Positions 12,285 to 21,171 of a DNA stretch of 64,000 nt are shown piece by piece. The stretch lies in NCBI RefSeq assembly GCF_022637415.1, contig NZ_CP093340.1, positions 124,001-188,000 of the forward strand, read 5' to 3'. Origin of the DNA: Luteimonas sp. S4-F44. Lineage in GTDB: Bacteria; Pseudomonadota; Gammaproteobacteria; Xanthomonadales; Xanthomonadaceae. Positions within the stretch are counted from its first letter, which is position 1. Every line of letters begins with the position of its first letter. A program made the translations under genes and the position numbers. The notes below the pieces were generated by a model. The model was not told where the DNA came from. It saw only the letters and a list, made by a program, of their open reading frames with translations, and did not search any database.

Positions 12285-13196
12285 ATGGTCGATCCCCTGT
12301 CCGAAGTCGTGGGCCTGCTGCAACCGGCCGCACGGTTCTCGAAATTGCTCGAAGGCGCCGGTGCGTGGCGCATCCATCGCGACGGCACTGGCGAGCCGTT
12401 CTATGCCGCGGTGCTCGAGGGCACCTGCTGGCTGTCGGTCGACGACGGCCCGCCGATCGCCCTGCAGGCGGGCGATTTCCTGCTGGCGCCGGCGATGCAC
12501 GCGCTGATCGCCACCAGCGCCGTGCCCGGCGGAGCCGATGATGTGACGGCCACTGTGCCGGTGCAGGTGCGCGACGGCCTGGTGCGTATCGGGCCGGTGG
12601 GGGCGCCGGTCGATCTGCGCGTCCAGATCGGCTACTGCCAGTTCGCCGCGCCCGACGCCGGGCTCCTGGTCTCGCTGCTGCCCGGTGTCGTGCACGTGCG
12701 CGACGACCCACGGCTGACCGCACTGGTGCACCTGGTCGGCGAAGAGGCGCGGGCGCATCGCCCGGCACGCGAGGTTGTGCTCGAGCGCCTGCTCGAGGTG
12801 CTGCTGATCGAGGCCCTGCGCGGCCGCGGCGACGCCGCCGAGGCCTCCGGCCTGGCGCGGGGGTTGGCCGACGAGCGGCTCGCGGCGGCGCTGCGCGCGC
12901 TGCATGCCCGGCCCCGGCACCCTTGGACCGTCGCCGAACTCGCGAATGAGGCCGCGCTGTCGCGATCGGCGTTCTTCGCGCGCTTCACCCGGGTGGTCGG
13001 GATGGCGCCGATGGCCTACCTGCTGACCTGGCGCATGGCGTTGGCCAAGCGCCTGCTGCGCGGCGCGGACCTCGGCCTTGACCAGGTCGCCGAGCGCGTC
13101 GGCTATGCGACCGCCAACACCTTCGGCACGGCATTCACGCGACATGTCGGGGTCTCGCCGGCCCGATACGCCCGGGACGACCTCGCGCCCGCATAG
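12285..13196 (+). CDS. AraC family transcriptional regulator with cupin sensor
   Basis: A 303-residue regulator. The N-terminal half (about 1-180) is a cupin-type ligand-binding domain as in AraC regulators of the Cupin_6 group. The C-terminal 100 residues hold two helix-turn-helix units: WTVAELANEAALSRSAFFARF and, near the end, LDQVAERVGYATANTFGTAF. It is divergent from an SDR gene, and regulators of this group often control the neighbouring divergent oxidoreductase. The effector cannot be told from sequence. Confidence 0.9.
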   Translation: MVDPLSEVVGLLQPAARFSKLLEGAGAWRIHRDGTGEPFYAAVLEGTCWLSVDDGPPIALQAGDFLLAPAMHALIATSAVPGGADDVTATVPVQVRDGLVRIGPVGAPVDLRVQIGYCQFAAPDAGLLVSLLPGVVHVRDDPRLTALVHLVGEEARAHRPAREVVLERLLEVLLIEALRGRGDAAEASGLARGLADERLAAALRALHARPRHPWTVAELANEAALSRSAFFARFTRVVGMAPMAYLLTWRMALAKRLLRGADLGLDQVAERVGYATANTFGTAFTRHVGVSPARYARDDLAPA

Positions 13197-13292
13197 CCAG
13201 TGCTGTCTGCGCGCGGCTGCGGGGGCATGGGTCTTCGGGCCGCACTGCGCACTGACGACGCCGGCCCGCAGGCGTTATGCTGCGCTGCAGCA

Positions 13293-13997
13293 ATGACTGG
13301 ATCTTCTCCTGTGCCTGCCGACTTCCGCCCTGGCGCGTTCGAAGCCGTGCCCGATGCTGCCGAGGTGGCGGCGGCGGTGGCTGTGGCCGCCCCGGCGCCG
13401 CTGCCACAGCGCCATACCGTCACCGAGGATGTGCAGGGCCTGATCCTGGCCAGCCTGGTCAGTGCGCTGGGCATGTCGATCCTGGCGACCGGCGGCCTGA
13501 TGGTCGGCGGCGTGGCCGGTATGGCGCTGCTGGCGCACTACGCCACCGGCGCGCATTTCGGCCTGCTGTTCGTGCTGTTCAACCTGCCGTTCTATTGGAT
13601 CGCGGTGCGGCGCATGGGCTGGGAGTTCACCCTCAAGACCTTTCTCGCGGTCGGCGTGACCGGCGTCGTCGCCGACCTGATCCCGCGCATGGCGCCGTTC
13701 GAATCGATGACGCCGTTGTTCTCGGCGGTGTTCGGCGGTGCGCTGGTCGGCATGGGCATCCTGTCGTTCATCCGCCACCGCGCCAGCCTGGGCGGGGTGG
13801 GCATCGTCGTGGTCTGGCTGCAGCGCAGCCGCGGCTGGAGCGCGGGCAAACTGCAGCTGGGCTTCGACACGGTGCTGATGCTGGTCTCGCTGACCGTGCT
13901 GCCGCCGTCCAAAGTGCTGTACTCGGCGCTCGGCGTGCTGGTGCTCAACTTGGTGCTGCTGTTCAACCACCGGCCCGGGCGCTACATGGGCGCCTGA
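13293..13997 (+). CDS. YitT family membrane protein
   Basis: A 234-residue inner-membrane protein with a hydrophilic Ala/Pro-rich N-terminal tail (about 45 residues) and five or six transmembrane helices. The LILASLVSALGMSILATGGLMVGGVAG start, with glycine-rich first helices, and FNLPFYWIAVRRMGWEF match the YitT/DUF161 membrane domain. The function of the family is not established. The ATG at 13293 is chosen because the in-frame sequence before it has no membrane-protein character. Confidence 0.8.
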   Translation: MTGSSPVPADFRPGAFEAVPDAAEVAAAVAVAAPAPLPQRHTVTEDVQGLILASLVSALGMSILATGGLMVGGVAGMALLAHYATGAHFGLLFVLFNLPFYWIAVRRMGWEFTLKTFLAVGVTGVVADLIPRMAPFESMTPLFSAVFGGALVGMGILSFIRHRASLGGVGIVVVWLQRSRGWSAGKLQLGFDTVLMLVSLTVLPPSKVLYSALGVLVLNLVLLFNHRPGRYMGA

Positions 13998-14057
13998 GCG
14001 CGGCGTTCATCCGCCGCCGCACGCCACCGCCTAGACTCGGCGCCTCCTCCCGGCGAC

Positions 14058-14687
14058 GTGGATGCCTTGATGCGCTGGCGCCCGACCACTGTGCTGCTGT
14101 TGACCGCGTTGTGGCTGCCGGCGTGGCCGGCGTCCGCGCAGCAATACGAGATCGACCTGTCGCAGATCGATACGACCGCGGTGCTGTCGAGCGGCGGCGA
14201 CGTGCTGCGGCGCGCTGCGCCCGAGGCCATCGACGGGCTGTTCCAGGCGGTGCTGCACGCCTCGCGCGAACCCGGGGAAGCGCGGGCGTTGTGCGACCTG
14301 TTCGAGCCCGATGCCGCGCGCGACTTGGCTGCGTTCCAGCGCACCGTCGACCGGCTCGGGCCGGCCAGCCGCAACCGCTTCGCCAACGCCTTCACCCAGG
14401 TCGCGCTGACCGGCTTGCAGGGCCCGCCACAGGCCTTCGATCCGGCCGCCGCGCAACAGGTGCTGCGCGCGGCCGCGGTGACCGCGACGTTGCTCCATGA
14501 CGGTTTCATGCTCGGGCTCACCTCGACCGGGACCGACGAGGCCAGCCGGGCAGGGCGCTGCCGCGCGTTCCGGCAGATGGTCGACGTGCTCAAGGACCAG
14601 CCGCAGACCCAGCGCGTGCTCGCGACCCGCTGGCTGCTCGCCGAGGGCCTGACCCTGGTCGCCGACGGCCAACCCGCAGCGCGCTGA
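14058..14687 (+). CDS. Secreted protein of unknown function
   Basis: A 209-residue protein with a clear Sec signal peptide (hydrophobic stretch TTVLLLTALWLPAWPASA, cleavage likely before QQYE). The mature part is helical, with two cysteines (CDLFEPD and RCRAF) that may form a disulfide. No known domain is recognised. A second ATG at 14070 gives a more ordinary signal peptide and may be the true start. It stands alone between the YitT-like gene and a convergent YdcF-like gene. Confidence 0.75.
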   Translation: MDALMRWRPTTVLLLTALWLPAWPASAQQYEIDLSQIDTTAVLSSGGDVLRRAAPEAIDGLFQAVLHASREPGEARALCDLFEPDAARDLAAFQRTVDRLGPASRNRFANAFTQVALTGLQGPPQAFDPAAAQQVLRAAAVTATLLHDGFMLGLTSTGTDEASRAGRCRAFRQMVDVLKDQPQTQRVLATRWLLAEGLTLVADGQPAAR

Positions 14688-14702
14688 GCGCGCCGTGTCG
14701 GC

Positions 14703-15326
14703 TCACGACGCGAGCCGGGCGACGATCGACTCGTAGAGATCGCGGTGGAAGAAGTACACCTCGCGCAGCAGGAACTCGCGCTGGGTGCGGAACGTGCGGA
14801 AGCGCGTCGACGGTGTCGGTGAGCCGACCGCATCGATGCCCAGCCGGCGGCTCGCGCGCAGGGCGCGCGCCATGTGCAGCGGGTCGCTGACCACGATGAC
14901 CCGGTGCAGGTCGTGCTCGCGCATCAACCGCCGCGCTTCGACCAGATTTTCGACCGTGGTGCGCGAGCGCGACTCGGTGAGAATCGCCGAGGCCGGGATA
15001 TCGCGGCGCAGCGCGTAACGCCGCGCGACCTGCGCCTCGGAGAAGCGCGCCTTGGCGCCGCCGTAGCCGCCGGTGAAGATCAACACCGGCGCATGGCCGG
15101 CGCGATAGAGATCCAGGCCGTGGTCGATCCGCGCCTCGAACACCGGCGAGGGCACCGCATCGTAGGCGGCCGCCCCCAGCACGACGATCGCGTCCGCCGG
15201 GCCAGCATCGTCGCGGCTGCCCACATGCACGATCCAGGCCGCGACGCCGGCCAGCCAGGCGACCAGCAACAGCGCGCCCCACATGCACAGGCGCAGCAGC
15301 GAACGGCGTCGACGCCGCTGGGTCAT
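14703..15326 (-). CDS. YdcF/SanA-like DUF218 protein
   Basis: A 207-residue protein with a basic N-terminus, one transmembrane helix (about 12-35) and a DUF218 domain: DAIVVLGAAAYD, PVLIFTGGYGG, AILTESRSRTTVENL and VIVVSDPLHMARAL. SanA and ElyC of this family affect envelope integrity and cell-wall precursor handling; YdcF itself binds SAM. The exact role is unknown. It follows the PLP-dehydratase gene on the same strand with a 16-base gap, so the two are probably cotranscribed. Confidence 0.88.
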   Translation of the reverse strand: MTQRRRRRSLLRLCMWGALLLVAWLAGVAAWIVHVGSRDDAGPADAIVVLGAAAYDAVPSPVFEARIDHGLDLYRAGHAPVLIFTGGYGGAKARFSEAQVARRYALRRDIPASAILTESRSRTTVENLVEARRLMREHDLHRVIVVSDPLHMARALRASRRLGIDAVGSPTPSTRFRTFRTQREFLLREVYFFHRDLYESIVARLAS

Positions 15327-15342
15327 GGCCGCACCGCTGCAC

Positions 15343-16323
15343 TCACGGCCGCCACGGCAGCCGGTCCGGATCGACGTTGCCGCCGCTGAGCACGATGCCG
15401 ACGCGGCGGCCGGCGAAGCGCGCCGGCGCGCCGAGCACCGCGGCCAGCGCGATGGCCGACGACGGCTCGACCAGTTGCTTGGTGTGCACGGCGATCCGCC
15501 GCGCGGCGGCGATGGTGTCGGCATCATCGACCGCCAGCACCTCGACCGGCGTTCCCTGTGCGACGCCATGGCGCGAGAGGATCTCGAAGTTCGGCGCGCC
15601 GAGCAGCCCGCGCAGCCCGTCGCAGACCGTATCGGGCACCAGGTCGTCGACGCGCGCGCCCTGGCGCAGCGAGCGCAGGGTGTCGTCGGCGCCGCGCGGC
15701 TCGGCCAACACCAGCCGGGTTTGCGGCGCGGCGTGCGCGATCGCCAGCGCGGTGCCGGCCGCCAGCCCGCCGCCGCCGACCGGCACGACCAGATCGTCGA
15801 GCGGGCCGGCCGCATGCAGCAGCTCGAGCGCGGCCGTGCCCTGGCCGGCGATCACCTGGGCATTGGCATAGGGGTGCACGAGCGTGGCGCCGGTCTGCGC
15901 GCGGACCTGTTCGCAATTGCGCTCGCGGTCGGCCAGCGTCGCCGCGCAGCGATGCAGCACCGCGCCGTAGCTGGCGATTGCGGCCAGCTTGGTCGCCACC
16001 GCGCCTTCGGGCACCACGACATGGCAGGCGATGCCGTGCAGATGCGCGGCCAGCGCAAGCGCCGCGCCGTGATTGCCGGACGAGTGCGTGACCACCCCGC
16101 GTGCCGCGATCAAAGGGTCCAACGCCAGCACCGCGTTGCACGCGCCCCGGAACTTGAACGCGCCGGCACGCTGCAGGTGTTCGGCCTTGAAATGCAGCGC
16201 GCAACCGGCGGCCGCATCGATCACCCGGCTGCGCAACACCGGTGTGAGGTGGGCGACCTGCGCGAGCCGGGCCGCCGCGGCGAGCAGGTCGTTGGCATCG
16301 GGCAAGGGCAAGGCGGCATGCAT
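15343..16323 (-). CDS. Threonine/serine dehydratase-like PLP enzyme
   Basis: A 326-residue fold-type II PLP enzyme. The PLP lysine is Lys57 in GAFKFRGA, with the SSGNHGAALA phosphate/substrate loop and the glycine-rich VGGGGLAAG cofactor loop. It lacks the C-terminal ACT regulatory domain of biosynthetic threonine deaminase, so it is closer to catabolic threonine dehydratases, serine dehydratase or serine racemase; these cannot be separated here. The ATG at 16323 gives the usual family N-terminus; a start at 16368 is less likely. Confidence 0.88.
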   Translation of the reverse strand: MHAALPLPDANDLLAAAARLAQVAHLTPVLRSRVIDAAAGCALHFKAEHLQRAGAFKFRGACNAVLALDPLIAARGVVTHSSGNHGAALALAAHLHGIACHVVVPEGAVATKLAAIASYGAVLHRCAATLADRERNCEQVRAQTGATLVHPYANAQVIAGQGTAALELLHAAGPLDDLVVPVGGGGLAAGTALAIAHAAPQTRLVLAEPRGADDTLRSLRQGARVDDLVPDTVCDGLRGLLGAPNFEILSRHGVAQGTPVEVLAVDDADTIAAARRIAVHTKQLVEPSSAIALAAVLGAPARFAGRRVGIVLSGGNVDPDRLPWRP

Positions 16324-16456
16324 CGCAACAGCGTAGCCGAGCGGGCTTGCGGATTCACGACCGAACATGAGCGTGTCGCGTGGCCGGCCGGTGCCCTTAA
16401 GGGCTGATTCAATGGGCACAGCCGAAGCTGGAGCCCTTATCGAGCGGGGGACCGCC

Positions 16457-17086
16457 ATGATCCGCAAGGGACTGATCCTCGTCGCCTGTCTGACCCTTGC
16501 CGGTTGCGCGAGCTACGGCTACCGGGGCGGCAGTGGCGATTACTACTACGGCTCGCCCGGCACCGTGTACCGCAGTTACGGCGCGCCCTATGGCAGCGTC
16601 GGCTACGGCAGCTACTCGGGCTGGTATGGCGGCGCGGGCTACGGCGCGCCGTACTACTACAGCCGGCCTTACGGCTATGGCTACGGCGGTGGTTACTACC
16701 GGCCGCCGCCAGTGATCGTGCGCCCGATCGTGCCCGGTCGTCCGGGGTACGGACACGGACACGGACGGCCCGGTTATCGGCCGCCGCACGGCCACGGCCC
16801 TGGCCGCCCGGGCTGGGGCAATGGCCGGCCTGGCGTCGGCCGCCCGGATCGGCCCGGACGTCCTGACTCCGATCGCCCGGGGCGCCCCGGTGGGCACTGG
16901 GGCGGACGCCCCGGCGGCGGCGACGGCCGTCCCGGCCACAATGGCCCGCGTCCGGGCTACCGCCCGCCGTCGCAGGCACGCCCGCCGGAGCAGCGCCCGC
17001 CGAGCCGCCCGCCGAGCAGCGACACCCCGCGCCCAGCGCCGCGCGAGCGCGCCGGCTACCGCCGCCCCGACGAGCGCGTCCCCTGA
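16457..17086 (+). CDS. Low-complexity Gly/Tyr/Pro-rich lipoprotein
   Basis: A 209-residue protein with a lipoprotein signal peptide (lipobox LAGC, lipidated Cys about residue 17). Residues 20-80 are rich in Gly-Tyr-Ser, and from about 85 onward the chain is almost all Gly, Arg, Pro and His (for example GYGHGHGRPGYRPPHGHG). It is predicted to be disordered and envelope-exposed. No enzymatic domain is present. Its repetitive codons create long open frames in other phases that are not genes. Confidence 0.8.
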   Translation: MIRKGLILVACLTLAGCASYGYRGGSGDYYYGSPGTVYRSYGAPYGSVGYGSYSGWYGGAGYGAPYYYSRPYGYGYGGGYYRPPPVIVRPIVPGRPGYGHGHGRPGYRPPHGHGPGRPGWGNGRPGVGRPDRPGRPDSDRPGRPGGHWGGRPGGGDGRPGHNGPRPGYRPPSQARPPEQRPPSRPPSSDTPRPAPRERAGYRRPDERVP

Positions 17087-17093
17087 TCCATTC

Positions 17094-17181
17094 AAAACCG
17101 GGGTCAGAGTCGCTTTTCGCGCATGCATTGCTGACGCCATGGCGCGGTGTCGAGGCGAAAAGCGACTCTGACCCCGGTTTT
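17094..17181. repeat. Palindromic element with perfect 27-bp arms (REP/RAYT type)
   Basis: The arms at 17094-17120 and 17155-17181 are perfect reverse complements of 27 bases, starting AAAACCGGGGTCAGAGTCGC, around a 34-base loop. Arms containing GGGGTCAGAGTCGCTTTT are, to my knowledge, common next to REP-associated tyrosine transposase genes in Xanthomonadaceae. No transposase lies here, so this would be a non-autonomous copy. It starts eight bases after the lipoprotein stop codon and could also end that transcript. Confidence 0.85.
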
Positions 17182-17440
17182 CGGGTCTGCCGGTTTTGCT
17201 GGACGTGGCGGCTTTCGTGAACGCCGGCCCATTCCGGGAAGTCGAGGTGCATTGGGGCTTGCGCCTTCGGCATTCCCGGGCGAAGCTTGGCGCCGCCTGA
17301 CCGATTGCGTCGGTTTACGACGAAAAGGTCATACGACTGTCGATGCCCGGCGGGGGACTCTCGGATCCCCCCTGTTCCGCCCTCCGCCGGGCATCGGCTC
17401 TTCACCCTGCCGCGCAAGGCGCGCGCGTGGGGCGGCGAGC
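17182..17440. other. Noncoding stretch with a second inverted repeat
   Basis: No convincing gene is present between the palindrome and the terminator. The one visible structure is an inverted repeat with 13-base perfect arms at 17341-17353 and 17384-17396 (CGATGCCCGGCGG and its complement) around a 30-base loop. It is not followed by a T-tract on either strand, so it does not look like an intrinsic terminator. Confidence 0.6.
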
Positions 17441-17441
17441 C

Positions 17442-17478
17442 AAAAAAAAAGGGCCGGATGTCCCCCGACATCCGGCCC
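17442..17478 (-). terminator. Strong intrinsic terminator, minus strand
   Basis: A perfect 12-bp stem (17451-17462 with 17467-17478, GGGCCGGATGTC and its complement) closes a four-base loop, and on the minus strand is followed at once by nine T (A9 on the plus strand at 17442-17450). It can only act on a transcript coming from the right on the minus strand. No minus-strand protein gene lies there: mnmG is on the plus strand. Confidence 0.85.
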
Positions 17479-17563
17479 CGCGCTTCCCCGGGACGTACAT
17501 GGCTGGCCCTGTTCCAATCTCCAGCCGCGCCCCCCTTTCAGACGCTTGCCGTCCTGGGTGCAG
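17442..17563 (-). ncRNA. Candidate sigma-54-dependent small RNA
   Basis: A predicted transcript of about 120 nt runs from a sigma-54-type promoter to the strong minus-strand terminator, with no credible protein in it. It contains several GGA triplets (for example in CAGGACGG, TGGAGATTGGAAC and GGGGAAG), a feature shared by CsrA/RsmA-binding RNAs but also frequent by chance in GC-rich DNA. Existence of the transcript is inferred from the promoter-terminator pair; target and function are unknown. Confidence 0.5.
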
Positions 17564-17570
17564 CCCGGAC

Positions 17571-17590
17571 GTACGCAGAAATCGTGCCAA
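17571..17590 (-). promoter_or_regulatory. Sigma-54 (RpoN) -24/-12 promoter, minus strand
   Basis: Read on the minus strand the sequence is TTGGCACGATTTCTGCG. The -24 element TTGGCACG is a full consensus match. The invariant GG (17588-17587) and GC (17576-17575) are separated by exactly ten bases as RpoN requires. The -12 element is CTGCG rather than TTGCA. Transcription would start near 17563, running leftward away from mnmG. Confidence 0.6.
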
Positions 17591-17634
17591 GCGCCGGCTC
17601 GCCCGCGCCGGCCGACCTGCCGGATAATCCGCCG

Positions 17635-19548
17635 ATGCCCAACGACTTCTACAGCTACGACGTTATCGTCGTCGGCGGTGGCCACGCCGGCACCGAGGCC
17701 GCGCTCGCATCCGCGCGCGCCGGTGCCCGCACGCTGCTGCTGACCCACAACGTCGAGACGATCGGCGTGATGAGCTGCAACCCGGCGATCGGCGGTATCG
17801 GCAAGGGCCACCTGGTGCGCGAGATCGATGCCCTGGGCGGGATCATGGCCCGCGCCGCCGACGCCGCTGGCATCCAGTGGCGTCGGCTCAACGCCTCCAA
17901 GGGCCCGGCGGTCCGCGCCACCCGCTGCCAGGCTGACCGCAATCTCTACCGTGCGTTCGTGCGCCGCGCGGTCGAGGCGCAGCCGAACCTGACGATCTTC
18001 CAGTCGGCGGTCGACGATCTGCTGATCCACAACGGCATGTCCGAAGGCGATGCAGTGCGCGGCGTCATCACCCAGAGCGGCCTGCGCTTCGATGCGCCGG
18101 CGGTGGTGCTGACCGCGGGCACGTTCCTCGGCGGTCGCATCCATGTCGGCGAAGCGCAGTCGGCGGGCGGCCGTGCGGGCGATCCGCCGGCGACCACGCT
18201 CGCCCAGCGCCTGCGCGAGCGCCCGTTCGTCGTCGACCGGCTCAAGACCGGCACGCCGCCGCGGATCGACGGCCGCACGCTCGACTACGCTGCGATGGCG
18301 ATCCAGCCTGGCGACGATCCGCGGCCGGTGTTCTCGTTTCTCGGCTCGCAGGCCGACCACCCGCGGCAGGTGCCGTGCTGGATCACCCGCACCACCGAGC
18401 ACACCCACGAGATCATCCGCGGCGCACTGCATCGCTCGCCGATGTACTCGGGCCAGATCGAAGGCATCGGCCCGCGTTACTGCCCGTCAATCGAAGACAA
18501 GGTCGTGCGCTTCGCCGACAAGGACAGCCACCAGATCTTCGTCGAGCCTGAGGGCCTGGATGTCGCCGAGATCTATCCCAACGGCATCTCGACCTCGCTG
18601 CCGTTCGATGTGCAACTGGCGCTGGTGCGCAGCATCGTTGGCTTCGAGCAGGCGCACATCACCCGCGCCGGCTACGCGATCGAGTACGACTTCTTCGATC
18701 CGCGCGGGCTGCGGGCGTCGCTGGAGACGCGCGCGGTGGCCGGGCTGTTCTTCGCCGGGCAGATCAACGGCACCACCGGCTACGAAGAAGCTGCCGCGCA
18801 AGGCCTGGTGGCCGGGCTCAATGCGTCGCGTCGCGTGCGCGGCCTTGATGCCTGGACCCCGCGCCGCGACCAGGCCTACATCGGCGTGCTGATCGATGAC
18901 CTGATCACGCACGGCACGAAGGAGCCGTACCGCATGTTCACCAGCCGCGCCGAGTACCGGCTGCAGCTGCGCGAAGACAATGCCGACCTGCGCCTGACCG
19001 GCATCGGCCGTGAGCTGGGCTTGGTGGACGACGCGCGCATGCAACGCTTCGAGGCGCGACGCGAGGGGATCGAGCGCGAGACCGCCCGTCTGCGCGGGCT
19101 GTGGGCCTCGCCGCACAACGCGTTGGGCCGTGCGGTCGTGGAGACGCTGGGCATCGAGCTGCGCCGGGAGAGCAATGCGGTCGATCTGCTGCGCCGCCCC
19201 GGGCTCGATTACCCGGCGCTGATGCGCGTGGACGGCCTCGGTCCGGGCGTGAGGGATGCCGAAATCGCCGAGCAGGTCGAGATCGAGGCGACGTACTCGG
19301 GCTACCTGGAACGCCAGCGGGTGGAGATCGAGCGCCAGCAGCGCCAGGAGGGCACGACGATCCCGGACAGCTTCGACTACACCGCTGTGCGCGGGCTGTC
19401 GGCCGAGATCGTGCAGAAGCTCGGCCAGGTGCGGCCGTTGACCGTCGGCCAGGCCCAGCGCATTCCCGGCATGACCCCGGCGGCGATCTCGCTGCTGCTG
19501 GTGCATCTCGAACGCGCGCGGCGCGGACGCGTGGCCGGCGCGGCGTAA
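17635..19548 (+). CDS. mnmG: tRNA uridine-5-carboxymethylaminomethyl modification enzyme MnmG
   Basis: A 637-residue FAD enzyme (formerly GidA) that with MnmE installs the carboxymethylaminomethyl group on wobble U34 of several tRNAs. The dinucleotide-binding motif [12 protein letters not shown] is at residues 12-23, followed by [25 protein letters not shown], and the C-terminal [10 protein letters not shown] region typical of the MnmE-binding domain. The ATG at 17635 is the family start; the frame is open further upstream but that region holds regulatory elements, not protein. Confidence 0.97.
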   Translation: MPNDFYSYDVIVVGGGHAGTEAALASARAGARTLLLTHNVETIGVMSCNPAIGGIGKGHLVREIDALGGIMARAADAAGIQWRRLNASKGPAVRATRCQADRNLYRAFVRRAVEAQPNLTIFQSAVDDLLIHNGMSEGDAVRGVITQSGLRFDAPAVVLTAGTFLGGRIHVGEAQSAGGRAGDPPATTLAQRLRERPFVVDRLKTGTPPRIDGRTLDYAAMAIQPGDDPRPVFSFLGSQADHPRQVPCWITRTTEHTHEIIRGALHRSPMYSGQIEGIGPRYCPSIEDKVVRFADKDSHQIFVEPEGLDVAEIYPNGISTSLPFDVQLALVRSIVGFEQAHITRAGYAIEYDFFDPRGLRASLETRAVAGLFFAGQINGTTGYEEAAAQGLVAGLNASRRVRGLDAWTPRRDQAYIGVLIDDLITHGTKEPYRMFTSRAEYRLQLREDNADLRLTGIGRELGLVDDARMQRFEARREGIERETARLRGLWASPHNALGRAVVETLGIELRRESNAVDLLRRPGLDYPALMRVDGLGPGVRDAEIAEQVEIEATYSGYLERQRVEIERQQRQEGTTIPDSFDYTAVRGLSAEIVQKLGQVRPLTVGQAQRIPGMTPAAISLLLVHLERARRGRVAGAA

Positions 19549-19638
19549 CGGCGCGCGGCGTGGTCACCGGCCGCCAGACCGCTGTGGCCGCTTCAGCACT
19601 GCGCTTGCGTTCTTACGATCCGTCGCCACCTTGGATCG

Positions 19639-20463
19639 ATGCATCTGGACATGCCCGAAACGCCTGAGGATTCGCCCGCCCAGCGGGCGCGGGACCGGCA
19701 GCGGTTGTCGCGTGCGCTGCAGGCCAGCATCGGCTTCGTGCTGCTGCTGGTCATCGCCTTTGGCCTCCAGGCGATGGTCGATTGGCGTGCGCTGGCGGTC
19801 CGTCCCGGCGAATGGGCGGGGCTGGCGGGCCTGCTCGGTGCGCCGCTGCTGCACGGCTCGCCGGGTCATCTGATCGCCAACGCCAGCGCGCTGCTGGTGC
19901 TCGGCACGCTGGCGCTCGCGGTGTATCCCAAGGCCACGCTGCGCGGCTTGCCGTTGATGTGGCTGGGTTCGGGCCTGGGTGCCTGGCTGCTCGGCGATCC
20001 GGGCTCGCACCATCTCGGCGCCAGTGGCGTGACCCATGGCCTGATGTTCCTGGTGTTCGTGCTCGGCCTGCTGCGCCGCGACCGGCCCTCGGTCGCCGCC
20101 GGCATGATCGCCTTCCTGTTCTACGGCGGCATGTTGCTGACGATCCTGCCGCAGGAGCCGGGCGTGTCGTGGCAGTCGCATCTGGGCGGCGCACTGGGCG
20201 GCGTGCTTGCGGCGTTCTGGTTCCGCCGTGCCGACCCGCAGCTGCCGCGCCGCCGCTACAGCTGGGAGATCGAGGAAGAGGAGGCGCAGCGCGCTGCGCG
20301 CCTGCAGGCCGGGACGCTGGAGCCGCCGACGCCGCACGACGTGCCGGTGCTGTGGCAGCGCCCGCCGGCCGATGACGCGCGCGGGGTCGTGCTGCCGTTC
20401 CCGTCGCGCGCGCGGGCGCGCGACCAGGACGACGACGCCGACGACGCGCCACCGGCGCGCTAA
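19639..20463 (+). CDS. Rhomboid family intramembrane serine protease
   Basis: A 274-residue inner-membrane protein with six predicted helices. The catalytic motif GASG holds Ser129, with the partner His181 in WQSHLGGALGG and the oxyanion-side HGSPGHLIAN segment (residues 72-81). The C-terminal tail of about 80 residues is charged and cytoplasmic (EIEEEEAQRAAR). It presumably cleaves membrane proteins within the bilayer; the substrate is unknown. An in-frame ATG at 19651 is an alternative start. Confidence 0.9.
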   Translation: MHLDMPETPEDSPAQRARDRQRLSRALQASIGFVLLLVIAFGLQAMVDWRALAVRPGEWAGLAGLLGAPLLHGSPGHLIANASALLVLGTLALAVYPKATLRGLPLMWLGSGLGAWLLGDPGSHHLGASGVTHGLMFLVFVLGLLRRDRPSVAAGMIAFLFYGGMLLTILPQEPGVSWQSHLGGALGGVLAAFWFRRADPQLPRRRYSWEIEEEEAQRAARLQAGTLEPPTPHDVPVLWQRPPADDARGVVLPFPSRARARDQDDDADDAPPAR

Positions 20464-20516
20464 CGAAGGCGGCGCCCGCGCTACCATGCGCAACGCCTCG
20501 AAACAGGACATCACCT

Positions 20517-21131
20517 ATGCAGGATGCATCTTCGGACAATCTGTACGCGCCACCCACCGCGGACGTGGCGCCGATGCCGGACGCTGCCGTCGCCGCGCAA
20601 CCGTTCTATGTCGTCTCGGCCACGAAGTTCTGCGTGCTGTTCTTCGTCACCTTCGGACTCTACGTTCTGTACTGGTTCTACGTGCACTGGCGTCGATGGG
20701 GACGCGCCCACAACGAGACCGTGTGGCCGGTGCCGCGGGCAGTGTTCTCGATCTTCTTCGCCCATGCGCTGGCTCGGCGCATCGACGAGCGCCTGCGCGC
20801 GCTCGGCATCGTGCGCGCCTGGTCGCCGGCGCTGGCGGCGACGGTCTACATCGTCTTCCAGATCGCCAGCACGGTGACGTCACGCCTGGCCGATCGCGGG
20901 ATCGGCGTGCCGATCACCGACCTCGTCTCGCTGCTGGCGCTGGTGCCGATCGCGCTGTCGATGCTGGCGATGCAGCGCGCCGCGAACGTGGCCTGCGGCG
21001 ATCCCGACGGCGCGGGCAACCGGCGCTTCACCTGGGGCAACTGGGCGTGGATCGTGGTCTTCGGTCTGGTCTGGGTGCTGATCGGCGCGGCGATCCTGTT
21101 GCCGGTCTTCGACGTGGAGTTGCCGCAATGA
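20517..21131 (+). CDS. Small integral membrane protein, tandem paralogue 1
   Basis: A 204-residue protein with a short NLYAPPTADV tail, then about four transmembrane helices. The signature YVVSATKFCVLFFVTFGLY followed by WFYVHWRRW, then AHALARRIDERLRA, and a C-terminal AANVACGD...NRRFTWGN are shared with the next gene, so the two arose by tandem duplication. The pattern resembles DUF4234-like membrane proteins. Function unknown. Confidence 0.78.
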   Translation: MQDASSDNLYAPPTADVAPMPDAAVAAQPFYVVSATKFCVLFFVTFGLYVLYWFYVHWRRWGRAHNETVWPVPRAVFSIFFAHALARRIDERLRALGIVRAWSPALAATVYIVFQIASTVTSRLADRGIGVPITDLVSLLALVPIALSMLAMQRAANVACGDPDGAGNRRFTWGNWAWIVVFGLVWVLIGAAILLPVFDVELPQ

Positions 21132-21171
21132 CCCCGACGTCGCGTGCATCGCGCGCCGGTGACTGACCGGC

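Noticed and set aside
17341..17396. Inverted repeat as a terminator
   Set aside because: There is no T-run on either strand after the stem.
17619..17624. GATAAT just before mnmG as a -10 box
   Set aside because: It is only eleven bases from the start codon with no -35 upstream; it would require a leaderless message.
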